NCBI RefSeq assembly: GCF_038396845.1
Contig: NZ_CP151587.1
Coordinates: forward strand, 1,400,001 to 1,464,000
DNA from: Gymnodinialimonas sp. 57CJ19
Lineage (GTDB): Bacteria > Pseudomonadota > Alphaproteobacteria > Rhodobacterales > Rhodobacteraceae
DNA length: 64,000 nt
Reading direction: 5' to 3'
Of this stretch, positions 17,005-25,692 are shown in pieces. Made by a program: the position numbers and the translations under genes. The notes under the pieces were generated by a model, which saw only the letters and a program-made list of their open reading frames with translations, was not told where the DNA came from and searched no databases. Position 1 is the first letter of the stretch. Each line of letters begins with the position of its first letter.

Positions 17005-19110
17005 ATGACCAAGCAACAGAAAATCACCCTCAGCGCCTCGCGCGACATTCCCTTCAACAAGCTTCTGCTCAGTCAGTCCAACGTCCGGCACATCAAGGCC
17101 GGCGTTTCGATTGAGGAACTGGCCGAGGACATTGCCCGGCGCACCCTTCTGGCCAGCCTTACGGTGCGGCCCGTGTTGGACGAAAACGGCACCGAGACTG
17201 GCATGTTCGAAATTCCCGCAGGCGGGCGGCGTTTTCGAGCGCTGGAACTGCTCGTCAAACAAAAGCGCCTCAACCGCACAGCACCCGTTCCCTGCATCAT
17301 CCGCACAAATGGTCTGGCAGAGGAAGACAGCCTGGCCGAGAATATTCAGCGCGCGCCGCTGCATCCGCTGGATCAGTTTCGCGCCTTTCAAGCGATGCGC
17401 GAGAAGGGCACGAGCGAGGAGGAGATTGCGGCAGCCTTCTTCGTCTCCGCCAGCATCGTGAAGCAGCGGCTCAAGCTTGCCGCCGTCGCTGCTACGTTGC
17501 TGGATGCCTATGCCGAGGAAGAAATGACGCTCGACCAACTTATGGCGTTCACGGTCAATCCCGATCATGAGCGGCAAGAGCAGGTTTGGGAGGCGTTGCA
17601 GCGGCACTATTCCAAGCAGCCTTATGAAATCCGCCGCATGCTGACTGAGGGCGCGGTGCGCGCCTCAGACCGCCGGGCGCAATATGTCGGGCTGGGCGCT
17701 TATGTCGACGCAGGCGGTGCGATCCTGCGGGATCTGTTCCAGACCGATGACGGTGGCTGGCTACAGGATGCCGGGCTGCTTGATCTGATGGTCACTGAGA
17801 AACTGCGGGAAGACGCAGAGGGCGTTCAGGCGGAAGGGTGGCATTGGGTCGAAGTGGATACTGACTTTCCATATGGCCACACCTTTGGCATGCACCGCAT
17901 TCCCGGCGAGGCAGAGCCCATGAGTGACGAGCAGGCCGCGACCTACCAAGCGCTTAGAGCGGAGTACGATGCGCTCGAAGCAGAGCATGCGGATGCGGAG
18001 GAGTTGCCTGACGACGTTGATGTGCGTCTTGGCGAGATCGAAACGACAATGGAGGCGCTGCAGGAACGCCCAATCCGTTTCGAAGACGAGGATTTTGCGC
18101 TGGCTGGTGCATTTGTCAGCATCGACAGCTCAGGCCGACTTCGCGTCGAGCGCGGGTACGTGAGGCCAGAGGACGAAGCCGATAATGGGCCAGAAGAGCC
18201 GGTTGATACGGCTGCTGCGGATCCTGCTGAGACGAACGAGGGAGATGAGGCAGAAGTTGGGAGCGTTGAGGAGGAGGACGACGACGAGTTGAAACCTCTC
18301 TCGGACCGGCTCTTGACGGAGCTCACAGCGCATCGAACGCTCGCTTTGCGAGATGCCCTTGCGCAGGATCCGCAGATCGCCTTGCTTGCCGCCCTTCACG
18401 CCATGACGCTTCGGCTCTTTTACCGTCATGGAGGTGACAGCTGTGTCGAAGTTGAACTGCGCCATACAAGTTTTGTAGGGCAGGTGCCTGGTTTGGGGGA
18501 TATGCCCTATGCGCAGGCGATTGAGCAGAGACACGAAACCTGGGTTCGTACACTGCCCAAAGCATCGGAAGATCTGTGGGACATCCTGACGGAGTTCGAC
18601 AGATGCAGCCGAGAGGCCTTGTTCGCGCATTGTATCTCTCTGGGGGTGAACGCAACGCATGACCCCTACTACCGTCGTCCAAATGCGATGGCACACGCGG
18701 ATGTTTTGGCCGGGACGGTCGACCTCGACATGGCGAAGGCCGGTTGGGGGGTGTCCGCTGACACCTACCTCGGCCGTGTTACGAAGGCCCGTATTCTGAA
18801 GACTGTTCGGGACGCAAAAGGCGACGATGCCGCCGCGCGGCTCGTGGGGCTCAAGAAGCCGGAGATGGTGGCTGCGGCAGAAGAGCTTCTCGCTGGAAGC
18901 CGCTGGCTGCCGGAGGTGCTGCGTACGAACCCATTGCCACAGGTTGAAGACCCGCAGATCGAATTGATCGACGACGCGGACAGCACAACCCTAGAAGCAG
19001 TCGAGCAATCGGCGGCTGATGGCGGCGAACAGGTTGTGGGGGATTTAGGCCCGGCACGCGAAGATGAGCCTGTTTCCGGTGAGGCGAACACACAGACCGC
19101 TGCCGAGTAA
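17005..19110 (+). CDS. ParB-like nuclease/partition domain protein
   Basis: The product is 701 aa. The N-terminal ParB/Srx-like domain at about 10-110 has SNVRH, the substrate-loop motif EIPAGGRRFRALELL and the ENIQRAPLHPLDQFRAFQAM box. A helix-turn-helix follows at about 135-165 (EEEIAAAFFVSASIVKQRLKL). The C-terminal half is acidic and variable, including a run of Glu/Asp near residue 415. It resembles the long ParB-family proteins of ICE backbones rather than chromosomal ParB; the role may be maintenance or regulation. It is preceded by leader hairpin copy 2 and followed by a strong terminator. Confidence 0.88.
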   Translation: MTKQQKITLSASRDIPFNKLLLSQSNVRHIKAGVSIEELAEDIARRTLLASLTVRPVLDENGTETGMFEIPAGGRRFRALELLVKQKRLNRTAPVPCIIRTNGLAEEDSLAENIQRAPLHPLDQFRAFQAMREKGTSEEEIAAAFFVSASIVKQRLKLAAVAATLLDAYAEEEMTLDQLMAFTVNPDHERQEQVWEALQRHYSKQPYEIRRMLTEGAVRASDRRAQYVGLGAYVDAGGAILRDLFQTDDGGWLQDAGLLDLMVTEKLREDAEGVQAEGWHWVEVDTDFPYGHTFGMHRIPGEAEPMSDEQAATYQALRAEYDALEAEHADAEELPDDVDVRLGEIETTMEALQERPIRFEDEDFALAGAFVSIDSSGRLRVERGYVRPEDEADNGPEEPVDTAAADPAETNEGDEAEVGSVEEEDDDELKPLSDRLLTELTAHRTLALRDALAQDPQIALLAALHAMTLRLFYRHGGDSCVEVELRHTSFVGQVPGLGDMPYAQAIEQRHETWVRTLPKASEDLWDILTEFDRCSREALFAHCISLGVNATHDPYYRRPNAMAHADVLAGTVDLDMAKAGWGVSADTYLGRVTKARILKTVRDAKGDDAAARLVGLKKPEMVAAAEELLAGSRWLPEVLRTNPLPQVEDPQIELIDDADSTTLEAVEQSAADGGEQVVGDLGPAREDEPVSGEANTQTAAE

Positions 19111-19172
19111 CGCATCCGGGCATTCGGGTATGAACCGTCCCCCCCAGGCCACCCGACACGGCCGGACACCTT

Positions 19173-19203
19173 GGGCCCATCGGAAACGGTGGGCCCCTTT
19201 TTT
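19173..19203 (+). terminator. Rho-independent terminator after the ParB-like gene
   Basis: GGGCCCA (19173-19179) and TGGGCCC (19190-19196) form a GC-rich stem with a short loop that can add CCG/CGG pairs, followed by CTTTTTT. A classic intrinsic terminator, ending just before the ribosome site of the Toprim gene. Confidence 0.85.
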
Positions 19204-19229
19204 GTCGGTGCTGACGAAAGGAGTTGTCC

Positions 19230-20264
19230 ATGGAACACCCCGCCAAGGTTATCGCGCGGACACTGGCCGCCGATGCGGACGCTGTATGCCGCCACTACCT
19301 CTCCAATGGGCGCCAGCAGGGCCGATATTGGATCGTTGGCAATGTGGAGAATGCGCCCGGTCGCAGTCTTTATGTCCGTCTAACCGGGCCGATGTCGGGC
19401 CCCGGCGCTGCGGGAAAGTGGTCTGACGCCGCCACGGGCGAACATGGCGACCTACTCGATCTGATCGCCGCCACGATGAGGATCAGCACTTTGACTGACA
19501 CTCTCGAAGAGGCGCGTCGCTTCTTGGTTCTTCCTCAACCCGCGCCCCGACTGAAGTCATATGCCCCCGCTGGACGAGGCTCGCCAAAGGCCGCCCGGCG
19601 TCTTTGGGCAATGGGGCGGCCCCTCGCAGGCACAATAGCCGAACGTTATTTGATCAATCGTGGGCTTTCAGATGTAGCGCATCACAAGGCGCTGCGGTTT
19701 CATCCGGATTGCTATTATTGGCGGGAGGGCCATTCACCGCTGGAGCAGCCAGAGACATGGCCCGCGCTTCTTGCGCAGGTGACGGATCTGAACGGCCGGC
19801 AGACTGGTTTGCAACGTACATGGTTTGACTCTGCGACAGCACAGAAAGCGCCTGTTGAGCCCTGTCGCAAGGCGATGGGATGCCTATTGGGAAACGGGGT
19901 CTGGTTGGGGAATCCTGATGACGTCACGGCAGCGGGTGAAGGTCTGGAAACGATGCTTTCGTTGCGAATAGCGTTGCCAGCGCTGCCCGCCGTTGCGGCG
20001 CTCTCCGCAAATCACCTTTCCGCGCTACGCCTTCCGGAAACCACGCGCCGTCTTTACGTTGCGGTCGACAACGATCCTGCGGGTCGCTCTGCGGCAAAAG
20101 CACTTGCGGAACGTGCGATGAATAAGAGCATTGAAGTTGTTCGGCTGGTCCCCCGGCTTGGTGACTTCAACGACGATCTGCGTGCTTTTGGGCTCAATGA
20201 GCTGCGCGTCCATCTGCGCCCGCAACTGGCGCCCGGGGATGCGGGCCTGGCGTTACCCGATTAA
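19230..20264 (+). CDS. Toprim-domain (primase/topoisomerase-like) ICE protein
   Basis: A 344-aa protein with an N-terminal region typical of ICE Toprim proteins (RYLINRGLSDVAHHKALRFH) and a C-terminal Toprim fold. The catalytic-type glutamate is in TAAGEGLETMLSL and the acidic pair in YVAVDNDPAGRSAA. It lacks a visible zinc-finger primase front, so it may assist replication or priming of the transferred strand rather than act alone. The ATG at 19230 has AAAGGAG at ideal spacing; a TTG six bases upstream is less likely. Confidence 0.87.
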   Translation: MEHPAKVIARTLAADADAVCRHYLSNGRQQGRYWIVGNVENAPGRSLYVRLTGPMSGPGAAGKWSDAATGEHGDLLDLIAATMRISTLTDTLEEARRFLVLPQPAPRLKSYAPAGRGSPKAARRLWAMGRPLAGTIAERYLINRGLSDVAHHKALRFHPDCYYWREGHSPLEQPETWPALLAQVTDLNGRQTGLQRTWFDSATAQKAPVEPCRKAMGCLLGNGVWLGNPDDVTAAGEGLETMLSLRIALPALPAVAALSANHLSALRLPETTRRLYVAVDNDPAGRSAAKALAERAMNKSIEVVRLVPRLGDFNDDLRAFGLNELRVHLRPQLAPGDAGLALPD

Positions 20265-20475
20265 GCGCCGCGCCTGCAGGCCTTCCGAGAGCAGGCGAGG
20301 CGGAGCAGAGGCCGGGCGAACCCGCAACGGCAAGCCGTCCTCCGCTGCGCTCCGGTTCCACCCCATCGCGCAGGCGCGAAGGGGACCCCTGAGAATGCAG
20401 GCGCGACCAGCCCCTGCTTTCCCGTCGCCCGGGAAGGCCGCGACAGGCGCGGCCCTCGAAAACTGGAGCCACCTT
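20265..20475 (+). other. GC-rich spacer with short direct repeats
   Basis: 211 bp without a gene. GCAGGCGCGA occurs at 20370-20379 and 20397-20406, with a related ACAGGCGCGG near 20444. TTCCCG (20419-20424) pairs with CGGGAA (20430-20435). The repeats could be protein-binding sites or structured RNA. I cannot assign them. Confidence 0.35.
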
Positions 20476-21402
20476 ATGTCCCACATTTATCCTCAAACCC
20501 AATCCTCGACCGCTGTCGTTCTAGAGGAACTGCAACTCTACGGTTGGCACGCCTTCAGCGATCAACCTGACCCGCGACCGCTGCCAGAAGCTGACGCCTT
20601 ACGCACGGCTGTCATTGACATCTTCGACGCACTCGTCGTCACTCTGTCGGACACTCGACTTGAGCCCGACCTTGACGACTTGCTCTGGGCCACTACCAAC
20701 CTTTTCCACCGCAAAGCCACACGGGTTGATCGTGATCTGGATGCCAACGAACAGGCGCAGAAACGGGCGCAGCGCGAACAAGACGGGTCGGAAGTTCGCT
20801 CGGTTGAACTGGAGACATTGATCGCCGAAGGCCTTACGCTTCTAGAACGACGCAACACGTATGAAGCTATGCGCGGTCTCGCCGCAGATCTATTCGAAAC
20901 CCATCTTGGCCAGACATGGCATCCGCGCACTGGCAGCCATGTGAACCATCGCGCCATGACCGCATCGTTGATCGACAGCCGCGACCATATCGCTGCAAAG
21001 CGCGGAGCCGATCTTGAACCGCTGTTGCCAGTTGGTCCAAAAATCGCCTTTTCCGGTGGGCTCGATTCTGTTGATCACACCGCGATCTGGGATGCGCTTG
21101 ATCGTGTCCATGCCAAACATGATGGCATGGTACTTTTGCACGGAGGTGCTCCGCGAGGAGCCGAGCGTATCGCGAGTGCTTGGGCCGATAAACGCGGCTG
21201 TCCGCAGATCGTATTCAAGCCCAACTGGTCGCGTCACGGAAAAGCGGCTCCGTTCAAGCGCAACGATACGTTGATTGAGGCTCTGCCCATAGGCCTCGTG
21301 GTCTTTCCGGGGTCAGGCATCACCGACAACCTCGCCGACAAGGCCCGTTCAATGGGGATCCCACTGTTCGATTTTCGTCCGAAGCTCGCCCCCTCCGCCT
21401 AA
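20476..21402 (+). CDS. DUF2493 (SLOG-family) protein
   Basis: A 308-aa protein. The N-terminal half is helical and unassigned. The C-terminal DUF2493 domain has IAFSGGLDSVDHTAIWDALD, LLHGGAPRGAERIASAWA and VVFPGSGITDNLADKARSMG, the glycine-rich nucleotide-binding pattern of the SLOG/YspA group. Such domains are thought to bind nucleotides or nucleic-acid ligands and are standard in ICE backbones. The ATG at 20476 was chosen because it begins MSHIYPQ, outside the Toprim gene; the open frame extends upstream through repeats only. Confidence 0.85.
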   Translation: MSHIYPQTQSSTAVVLEELQLYGWHAFSDQPDPRPLPEADALRTAVIDIFDALVVTLSDTRLEPDLDDLLWATTNLFHRKATRVDRDLDANEQAQKRAQREQDGSEVRSVELETLIAEGLTLLERRNTYEAMRGLAADLFETHLGQTWHPRTGSHVNHRAMTASLIDSRDHIAAKRGADLEPLLPVGPKIAFSGGLDSVDHTAIWDALDRVHAKHDGMVLLHGGAPRGAERIASAWADKRGCPQIVFKPNWSRHGKAAPFKRNDTLIEALPIGLVVFPGSGITDNLADKARSMGIPLFDFRPKLAPSA

Positions 21403-21515
21403 TCGGAAATCCGCTAATGCCCATCCCGGCCTCTCCCGGGGGGGGCGATTTCTGCTATAATGGATTTGCGCTGTTGGAGGTGGTGGAGGCGCAGTCCCTT
21501 CAAAAGGAGCACACC

Positions 21516-21956
21516 ATGATCATGTTAGTTTTGCTTGCCGTATTCGGCCTTGTTTCAATCTGCTGGGCGATGTTCAACCTGGCCGTCTATGCCGTCCCAT
21601 TTTGGATCGGATTGGCATCGGGCGTCTATCTTTATGATTCCGGGCAAGGTCTTTTGGTCTCACTTGCGGCCGGGTTGTTTCTTGGTACCGCGACGGTGGT
21701 CGTGGGTGAAATCGTGTTCGTCAGCATCCGATCGACGTTGATCCGTGGTCTATTCGGCCTGCTTTACGCGGTGCCAGCTGGGGTTGCAGGTTTCCACGCG
21801 GCGAAGGGTCTTTCCGACTTGGGCGGTGCGGGTGAAACGACTGCCACTGTCCTATCATGGATCGGAGCGGCGCTTGTTGGGGTAACTGCTTGGGTCCGCA
21901 TTGTGGGATGGTTCGAGGGGAGGGCCCTTGAGCCTCAATCGCGGTCGGGCGTTTAG
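21516..21956 (+). CDS. Small membrane protein of ICE backbone
   Basis: A 146-aa hydrophobic protein with about four membrane helices (MIMLVLLAVFGLVSICWAMF; LFLGTATVVVGEIVFVSI; GLFGLLYAVPAGVAGF; VLSWIGAALVGVTAWVRI). The ATG at 21516 has AAAAGGAG at good spacing. I do not recognise a family with a known function. Confidence 0.75.
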   Translation: MIMLVLLAVFGLVSICWAMFNLAVYAVPFWIGLASGVYLYDSGQGLLVSLAAGLFLGTATVVVGEIVFVSIRSTLIRGLFGLLYAVPAGVAGFHAAKGLSDLGGAGETTATVLSWIGAALVGVTAWVRIVGWFEGRALEPQSRSGV

Positions 21957-22529
21957 GCGGCGGGTAATTGGCTGGCATCATGCCCTCGGATTGTTCAGTT
22001 TGCGGGGTAGTCGTTGTGATCGCGGTCCTAGAAGTATGCGGTTCAGCCTGAGGCATGGCACGGCGACACTGTGGAGCTCACGGGTTGCAGCGCCAACAGG
22101 CCTGCCCACTTATGCTCAGAGCCGGGGCGTGTCATAAGCTGATGTGTCCATCGAAGCGGGCACCTGCACCGAATGCACGCCATTGCCTGCCTTTCTACGA
22201 CGTGCGCTGCAGGGGCCTTGCCGGGTCCAGCGAGAACCTGTCAGCACTTCTCCCATGACTTGTGCCGCGCGTCCTAAACGGACCTCTCAACGGGCTGATC
22301 TGATCGGGATCGGCTGACGCCTCGACCGCCTAAGCCGCAACGGAGCGCCCAGACTTTCTTCCCCCGGCGGGTACACCCACCATTCCTCGCGGAACAAGAA
22401 AGTCTGTGCGCGCCGTCCTTCGCTGGCGCTGCGGGCCAAATGGCTGCGTCGGCGGATCGTCCCGGTCCCGAAGATCGCCATCGAGGTCGCGATAGGCGCG
22501 GGCTCGGACAACTCAAAAGGAGAGCTGAC
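21957..22529. other. 573-bp non-coding region with a long hairpin
   Basis: No gene is supported. AGACTTTCTT (22351-22360) and its exact complement (22396-22405) form a stem, extended by GCGC on both sides (22345-22348, 22408-22411) after a 2-nt bulge. The loop is 35 nt and contains GGGT-AC-ACCC. The size and position suggest a cis-acting site such as a transfer origin, a replication site or a structured leader of the DUF736 gene. Confidence 0.45.
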
Positions 22530-22868
22530 ATGGCTACCATCGGAACCTTCAAGAAGACCGGCAGCGAATTCGTCGGAGAAATCGTAACCCTCAGCGTGCA
22601 AGCGAAAGGGGTCCGCGTTGTCCCCGAGGACAGCACCGCAAATGGCAACGCCCCTTCCCACCGCGTCTTCGTTGGCCGCGCAGAAATCGGTGCCGCATGG
22701 TCCAAGCGCTCTACGGAGGGCCGCGACTACCTGAGCCTCAAGCTCGACGACCCAAGCTTCACCGCGCCGATCTACGCCAACCTCTTCGACGACACGATCA
22801 TCGAAGGCGATGAAGAGACCTACAGCCTCATCTGGTCGCGCCCCAGCAGCCGCCGCAACGGCGACTGA
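22530..22868 (+). CDS. DUF736 family protein
   Basis: A 112-aa protein matching DUF736 in length and motifs: MATIGTFKKTGSEFVGEI, then RAEIGAAWSKRSTEGRDYLS and KLDDPSFTAPIYANLF, ending in YSLIWSR. The family is a near-constant marker of alphaproteobacterial ICEs and plasmids; its function is unknown. The ATG at 22530 has AAAAGGAGAG upstream. A perfect hairpin follows the stop. Confidence 0.9.
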   Translation: MATIGTFKKTGSEFVGEIVTLSVQAKGVRVVPEDSTANGNAPSHRVFVGRAEIGAAWSKRSTEGRDYLSLKLDDPSFTAPIYANLFDDTIIEGDEETYSLIWSRPSSRRNGD

Positions 22869-22876
22869 AGGCAATG

Positions 22877-22907
22877 TGCCTTGCCCCGAACACTTCGGAG
22901 CAAGGCA
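22877..22907 (+). terminator. Strong hairpin after the DUF736 gene
   Basis: TGCCTTGC (22877-22884) pairs with GCAAGGCA (22900-22907), and CCGAA/TTCGG can pair inside. It begins 9 nt after the stop codon. There is no U-run, so it may be an RNA-stabilising end or a Rho-assisted terminator. Confidence 0.55.
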
Positions 22908-23040
22908 CGCACTGGTAGGAAACAGCCCCTTGAGAGCGGTTGGTTTTCGCCGAAAAGCTGCCTTGACCAACGAACCAATTGAAAAAACAGAAGCGTAGAA
23001 TAGCGTAGGAATGGGAAGGGTAGCCCTATGAGGCTATCCA

Positions 23041-23796
23041 ATGCACTTCGCAACGCCGATTGACCATCTTGAACCCTACCTAATGACGCAGGATGCTTCT
23101 GCGCTTTGGGATCGGTTGCATGTTGATTTAGAGAACGCGGGGTTTCTGCGGATTTTCTATGCGGCGTCGCGCCGACGCCAGGCGAACACCCAACAATCTC
23201 AACACGATACCATTGTGAAGTCGAGCTACGGCGACGAGTTCGACGAGTTCTTTGTCAACGGTGCGGCATTTGAATCTGACGTAAATACTGAATGGGCGTT
23301 GAATAGTCAGGGCGCAGTCAGCTGGGATTTGACGCGCCGATTGAAGTCGGAAGGCAAGCTCTCTCCTCGTCAGGTTGCAATTCACGAACGCTGTCTCGAT
23401 CTTGGCCTGGTGAACGGATACACCATCAGCCTTCGCAACTATGGTTCAGGCTTGATCACCGGTTTTGGCCTAAGCGCTGACGATATTGCACAACAGGAAC
23501 AAGTCGACCGGATTTGGGTAGAGAACCGAAAGCTGTTGTTTTGCGTTTTGAGCGCGTTCGATCTTTCGACCAGGCTGCTCCCGCAAGTTCCTGACGGTGA
23601 GGAGCTGACGGAACGCCAGCGGGAAGTTCTCGCCTGGGTTGGCGATGGCAAAACCATCGATGATATTTCTGAAATAATGGGGCTGCATCGCAGCACAATC
23701 GTCAAGCACATGAGAGAAGCGAGGGAGCGGCTGAGGGTTGCAAATACGCTCCAAGCTGTCATGCGCGCGACCTTGCAGGGGCAGATTTACAGATGA
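23041..23796 (+). CDS. LuxR-type regulator with autoinducer-binding-like domain
   Basis: A 251-aa protein. The N-terminal 180 residues follow the autoinducer-binding fold (VSWDLTRRL, HERCLDLGLVNGYTISLRN). The C-terminal LuxR helix-turn-helix is LTERQREVLAWVGDGKTIDDISEIMGLHRSTIVKHM. Where TraR-type proteins have a Trp/Tyr-lined ligand pocket, this one shows FDEFFVNGAAFESDV, keeping the aspartate but with phenylalanines, so signal specificity may differ. No luxI-type synthase is in the window. It overlaps the next gene by 4 bp. The obvious role is activating the following operon and/or the fseA-like gene, as TraR does in ICEMlSymR7A. Confidence 0.87.
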   Translation: MHFATPIDHLEPYLMTQDASALWDRLHVDLENAGFLRIFYAASRRRQANTQQSQHDTIVKSSYGDEFDEFFVNGAAFESDVNTEWALNSQGAVSWDLTRRLKSEGKLSPRQVAIHERCLDLGLVNGYTISLRNYGSGLITGFGLSADDIAQQEQVDRIWVENRKLLFCVLSAFDLSTRLLPQVPDGEELTERQREVLAWVGDGKTIDDISEIMGLHRSTIVKHMREARERLRVANTLQAVMRATLQGQIYR

Positions 23797-24356
23797 CCAA
23801 ACCAATCAAAACCTTCTCAGTTTGCCTGCTGGCTGCGGCCGTCGGACTAAGCGTTCTGGGCCTTTCTTCGGTGTCGCGAGCTGATCAATCAACGGATCAG
23901 CGTCATCGTGATCTCACCCGCGTTCTTTCCGAAATCGTCCATCGTGCGCACAGTCAGGCGCAACTGGGGCACGTCATTCGGCCCGAGTTTTCCAACCCAA
24001 CAATCTCGCTTTCAGCTCCTGACCTGCATGATGGTTGGATCCCATCCTGCGCCACAGAGGTCGAAGCGACACCCTCCGACCCGTCTCGAAATCTGCAAAG
24101 TCTTGTGTTGGTCCCGCGCGACCGAGTTGCAAACGACGGGTCGAGTTTTGAGGCCTTTTCCTTCATAGTAAACGACTTCGCTCTGACCGATGCGGACATG
24201 GTCCCGCCATATCCCAATTGGCTCACCGAAGAGGTGGGAGGGTATGCCTCGCTTGATCGGGACATGGAGACCCTGTTTGGCAACCTGACAATCACCGTCC
24301 AAACGACAGCCTGCGACGGCTTTTCGTTCTATTCGATTTCGGGGGAGCGGCCATGA
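23793..24356 (+). CDS. Exported protein of unknown function, LuxR operon
   Basis: A 187-aa protein with a signal peptide (SVCLLAAAVGLSVLGLSSVSRA). The mature part has two cysteines (SCATEVEA, TACDGFSF), which could form one disulfide. No family motif is recognisable. It is coupled by 4-bp overlaps to the LuxR gene before and to the possible cysteine peptidase after, so the three are almost certainly expressed together. A partner, chaperone or immunity role for the next gene is possible but unproven. Confidence 0.7.
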   Translation: MTKPIKTFSVCLLAAAVGLSVLGLSSVSRADQSTDQRHRDLTRVLSEIVHRAHSQAQLGHVIRPEFSNPTISLSAPDLHDGWIPSCATEVEATPSDPSRNLQSLVLVPRDRVANDGSSFEAFSFIVNDFALTDADMVPPYPNWLTEEVGGYASLDRDMETLFGNLTITVQTTACDGFSFYSISGERP

Positions 24357-25351
24357 CAACTTGGGAAATGCGACTGAACGTTTACAACAACAGCTTACCC
24401 GGCCACGCCAATATTTCGTTCTATGAAGACGGCGAGCACCAGTACACGATTGGTGCGAACATTCTGCACGAGACGACGAAGCTTGCGTTTCCGCAGACGC
24501 TACCATTCATGCCGGACGACGGAATCTATAGAGATGAGAGCGCATATCACCTTGCAGAGTTGGTTGCTGACACGGTTGTTTGGGCATCGGTGCCATTGCC
24601 GGAGGTGACCTATGATCACCTGCTGAACGAGGCGCGTGCTTTAGAGAACGAGACCTATAACTACAGCCTTTTGACCGAAGCTTGTGTCGATTTGGCTGCA
24701 GAATTTTACGCGCAAACTGGCCATCCTGGCGAGATCGGGGACCTATTTGCTGCGGAAGATCGACACGGATCTCTTTCTTGGTTCCGTATCCCGGTTTCAG
24801 ATAGCCCTGAGCTTGACCTTTGGCCGGAAGACGTACCGTTCTACGTCCCGTCAGAGATCATATATGTGCATAAACTTGAGGTAAGCGACCCTACAGATTC
24901 CGGCCAGTTGCCGTCGGCGGATGAACAAATGGCTCCCCAGAAGGAATGGGTATTGCCGGACAGTGAACTGATCGACGCGCCAAAACCAGACGCCGACCGT
25001 GAGGACGTGTTTGTCGCGGACGGGTCGCTCAAAGATGAAGAGAACGACGGCGTTCTGGTTACTTTAGGCCCTACAGAGCAAAAGCCAGACCCTTTGCAGC
25101 CTGAACTTGAACACAGTGATCCCCCTTCAGCGATGGATACAAAGGACGATCCGTTTCAATTCGACATGAAAGAAGACCACTTTGAATTCGAAGCGTTTGA
25201 CGGGATCGAAACTAAACCTGAGCCAAATGAGTATGAAAGCCAGCCGACCGTCGTGGAACACAAATCTCCTCCGCCGCCCGCCGTGGTAGAGACACCAAAG
25301 TTTGAACCGGAACCTACCTTCGTTGATCCAGATTACTACGGCTACTTCTAA
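24353..25351 (+). CDS. Possible papain-like (permuted NlpC/LRAT-type) protein with acidic tail
   Basis: A 332-aa protein with no signal peptide. Residues 1-135 show GHANISFYEDG with His18 at the start of a strand, and NYSLLTEACVDLAAEFY with Cys111 at a helix start. A histidine first and then a cysteine is the order of permuted papain-like folds (LRAT, PPPDE, YaeF/YiiX), where YNLLxxNCxxF is common. Residues about 190-332 are low-complexity, rich in Asp, Glu and Pro (PPPPAVVE, FEPEPTFVDPDYYGYF). The tail could be an unstructured partner-binding or secretion region. The family assignment rests on pattern only. Confidence 0.55.
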   Translation: MTTWEMRLNVYNNSLPGHANISFYEDGEHQYTIGANILHETTKLAFPQTLPFMPDDGIYRDESAYHLAELVADTVVWASVPLPEVTYDHLLNEARALENETYNYSLLTEACVDLAAEFYAQTGHPGEIGDLFAAEDRHGSLSWFRIPVSDSPELDLWPEDVPFYVPSEIIYVHKLEVSDPTDSGQLPSADEQMAPQKEWVLPDSELIDAPKPDADREDVFVADGSLKDEENDGVLVTLGPTEQKPDPLQPELEHSDPPSAMDTKDDPFQFDMKEDHFEFEAFDGIETKPEPNEYESQPTVVEHKSPPPPAVVETPKFEPEPTFVDPDYYGYF

Positions 25352-25364
25352 GCGAAGGCCGTTC

Positions 25365-25595
25365 CTATTCCGGCTCCATCGGCGACGTCTCTCCCGTTAA
25401 CAACTCGCTTGATTTGACCCCTAAAGCGGCCGCAAGCTTGTCAAGAACATCGAGGCTCGCGGAATACCGCGATCGCTCGAGCGCACTTATGTATGTGCGG
25501 TCAAGCTCAGCGAGATGAGCCAGATCTTCTTGCGAAAAACTGCGCTCACCCCGAAATTTCTTCAGATTAACTGCAAGGATACGTCTGCTGTCCAT
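25365..25595 (-). CDS. XRE-type repressor, QseC-like (ICE transfer control)
   Basis: A 76-aa single-domain Cro/C1 helix-turn-helix protein: FSQEDLAHLAELDRTYISAL, then LDVLDKLAAALGV. It faces away from the small DUF2285 gene at 25693 with a palindromic site between them. That matches qseC-qseM of ICEMlSymR7A, where QseC represses the divergent antiactivator gene. It is unrelated to the E. coli sensor kinase of the same name. It converges on the LuxR operon, with 13 bp between stops. Confidence 0.75.
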   Translation of the reverse strand: MDSRRILAVNLKKFRGERSFSQEDLAHLAELDRTYISALERSRYSASLDVLDKLAAALGVKSSELLTGETSPMEPE

Positions 25596-25613
25596 GCGCG
25601 GAACTCATCCGCG

Positions 25614-25643
25614 TTGCAGAGTATTTAACCACGGAGTATACTC
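25614..25643 (+). promoter_or_regulatory. Promoter with palindromic operator on its -10 box
   Basis: TTGCAG (25614-25619), a 17-bp spacer and TATACT (25637-25642) form a good sigma-70-type promoter for the QseM-like gene. The -10 lies inside the perfect palindrome GAGTATACTC (25634-25643), and an extra GAGTAT half-site starts at 25619. The palindrome is about 40 bp upstream of the divergent XRE gene, so its product binding here would shut off the QseM-like gene and perhaps itself. Confidence 0.6.
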
Positions 25644-25692
25644 TACATGTCTCCATGGGATGCCCCTATGGGGTCGATTGGAGGGCTTCGCT

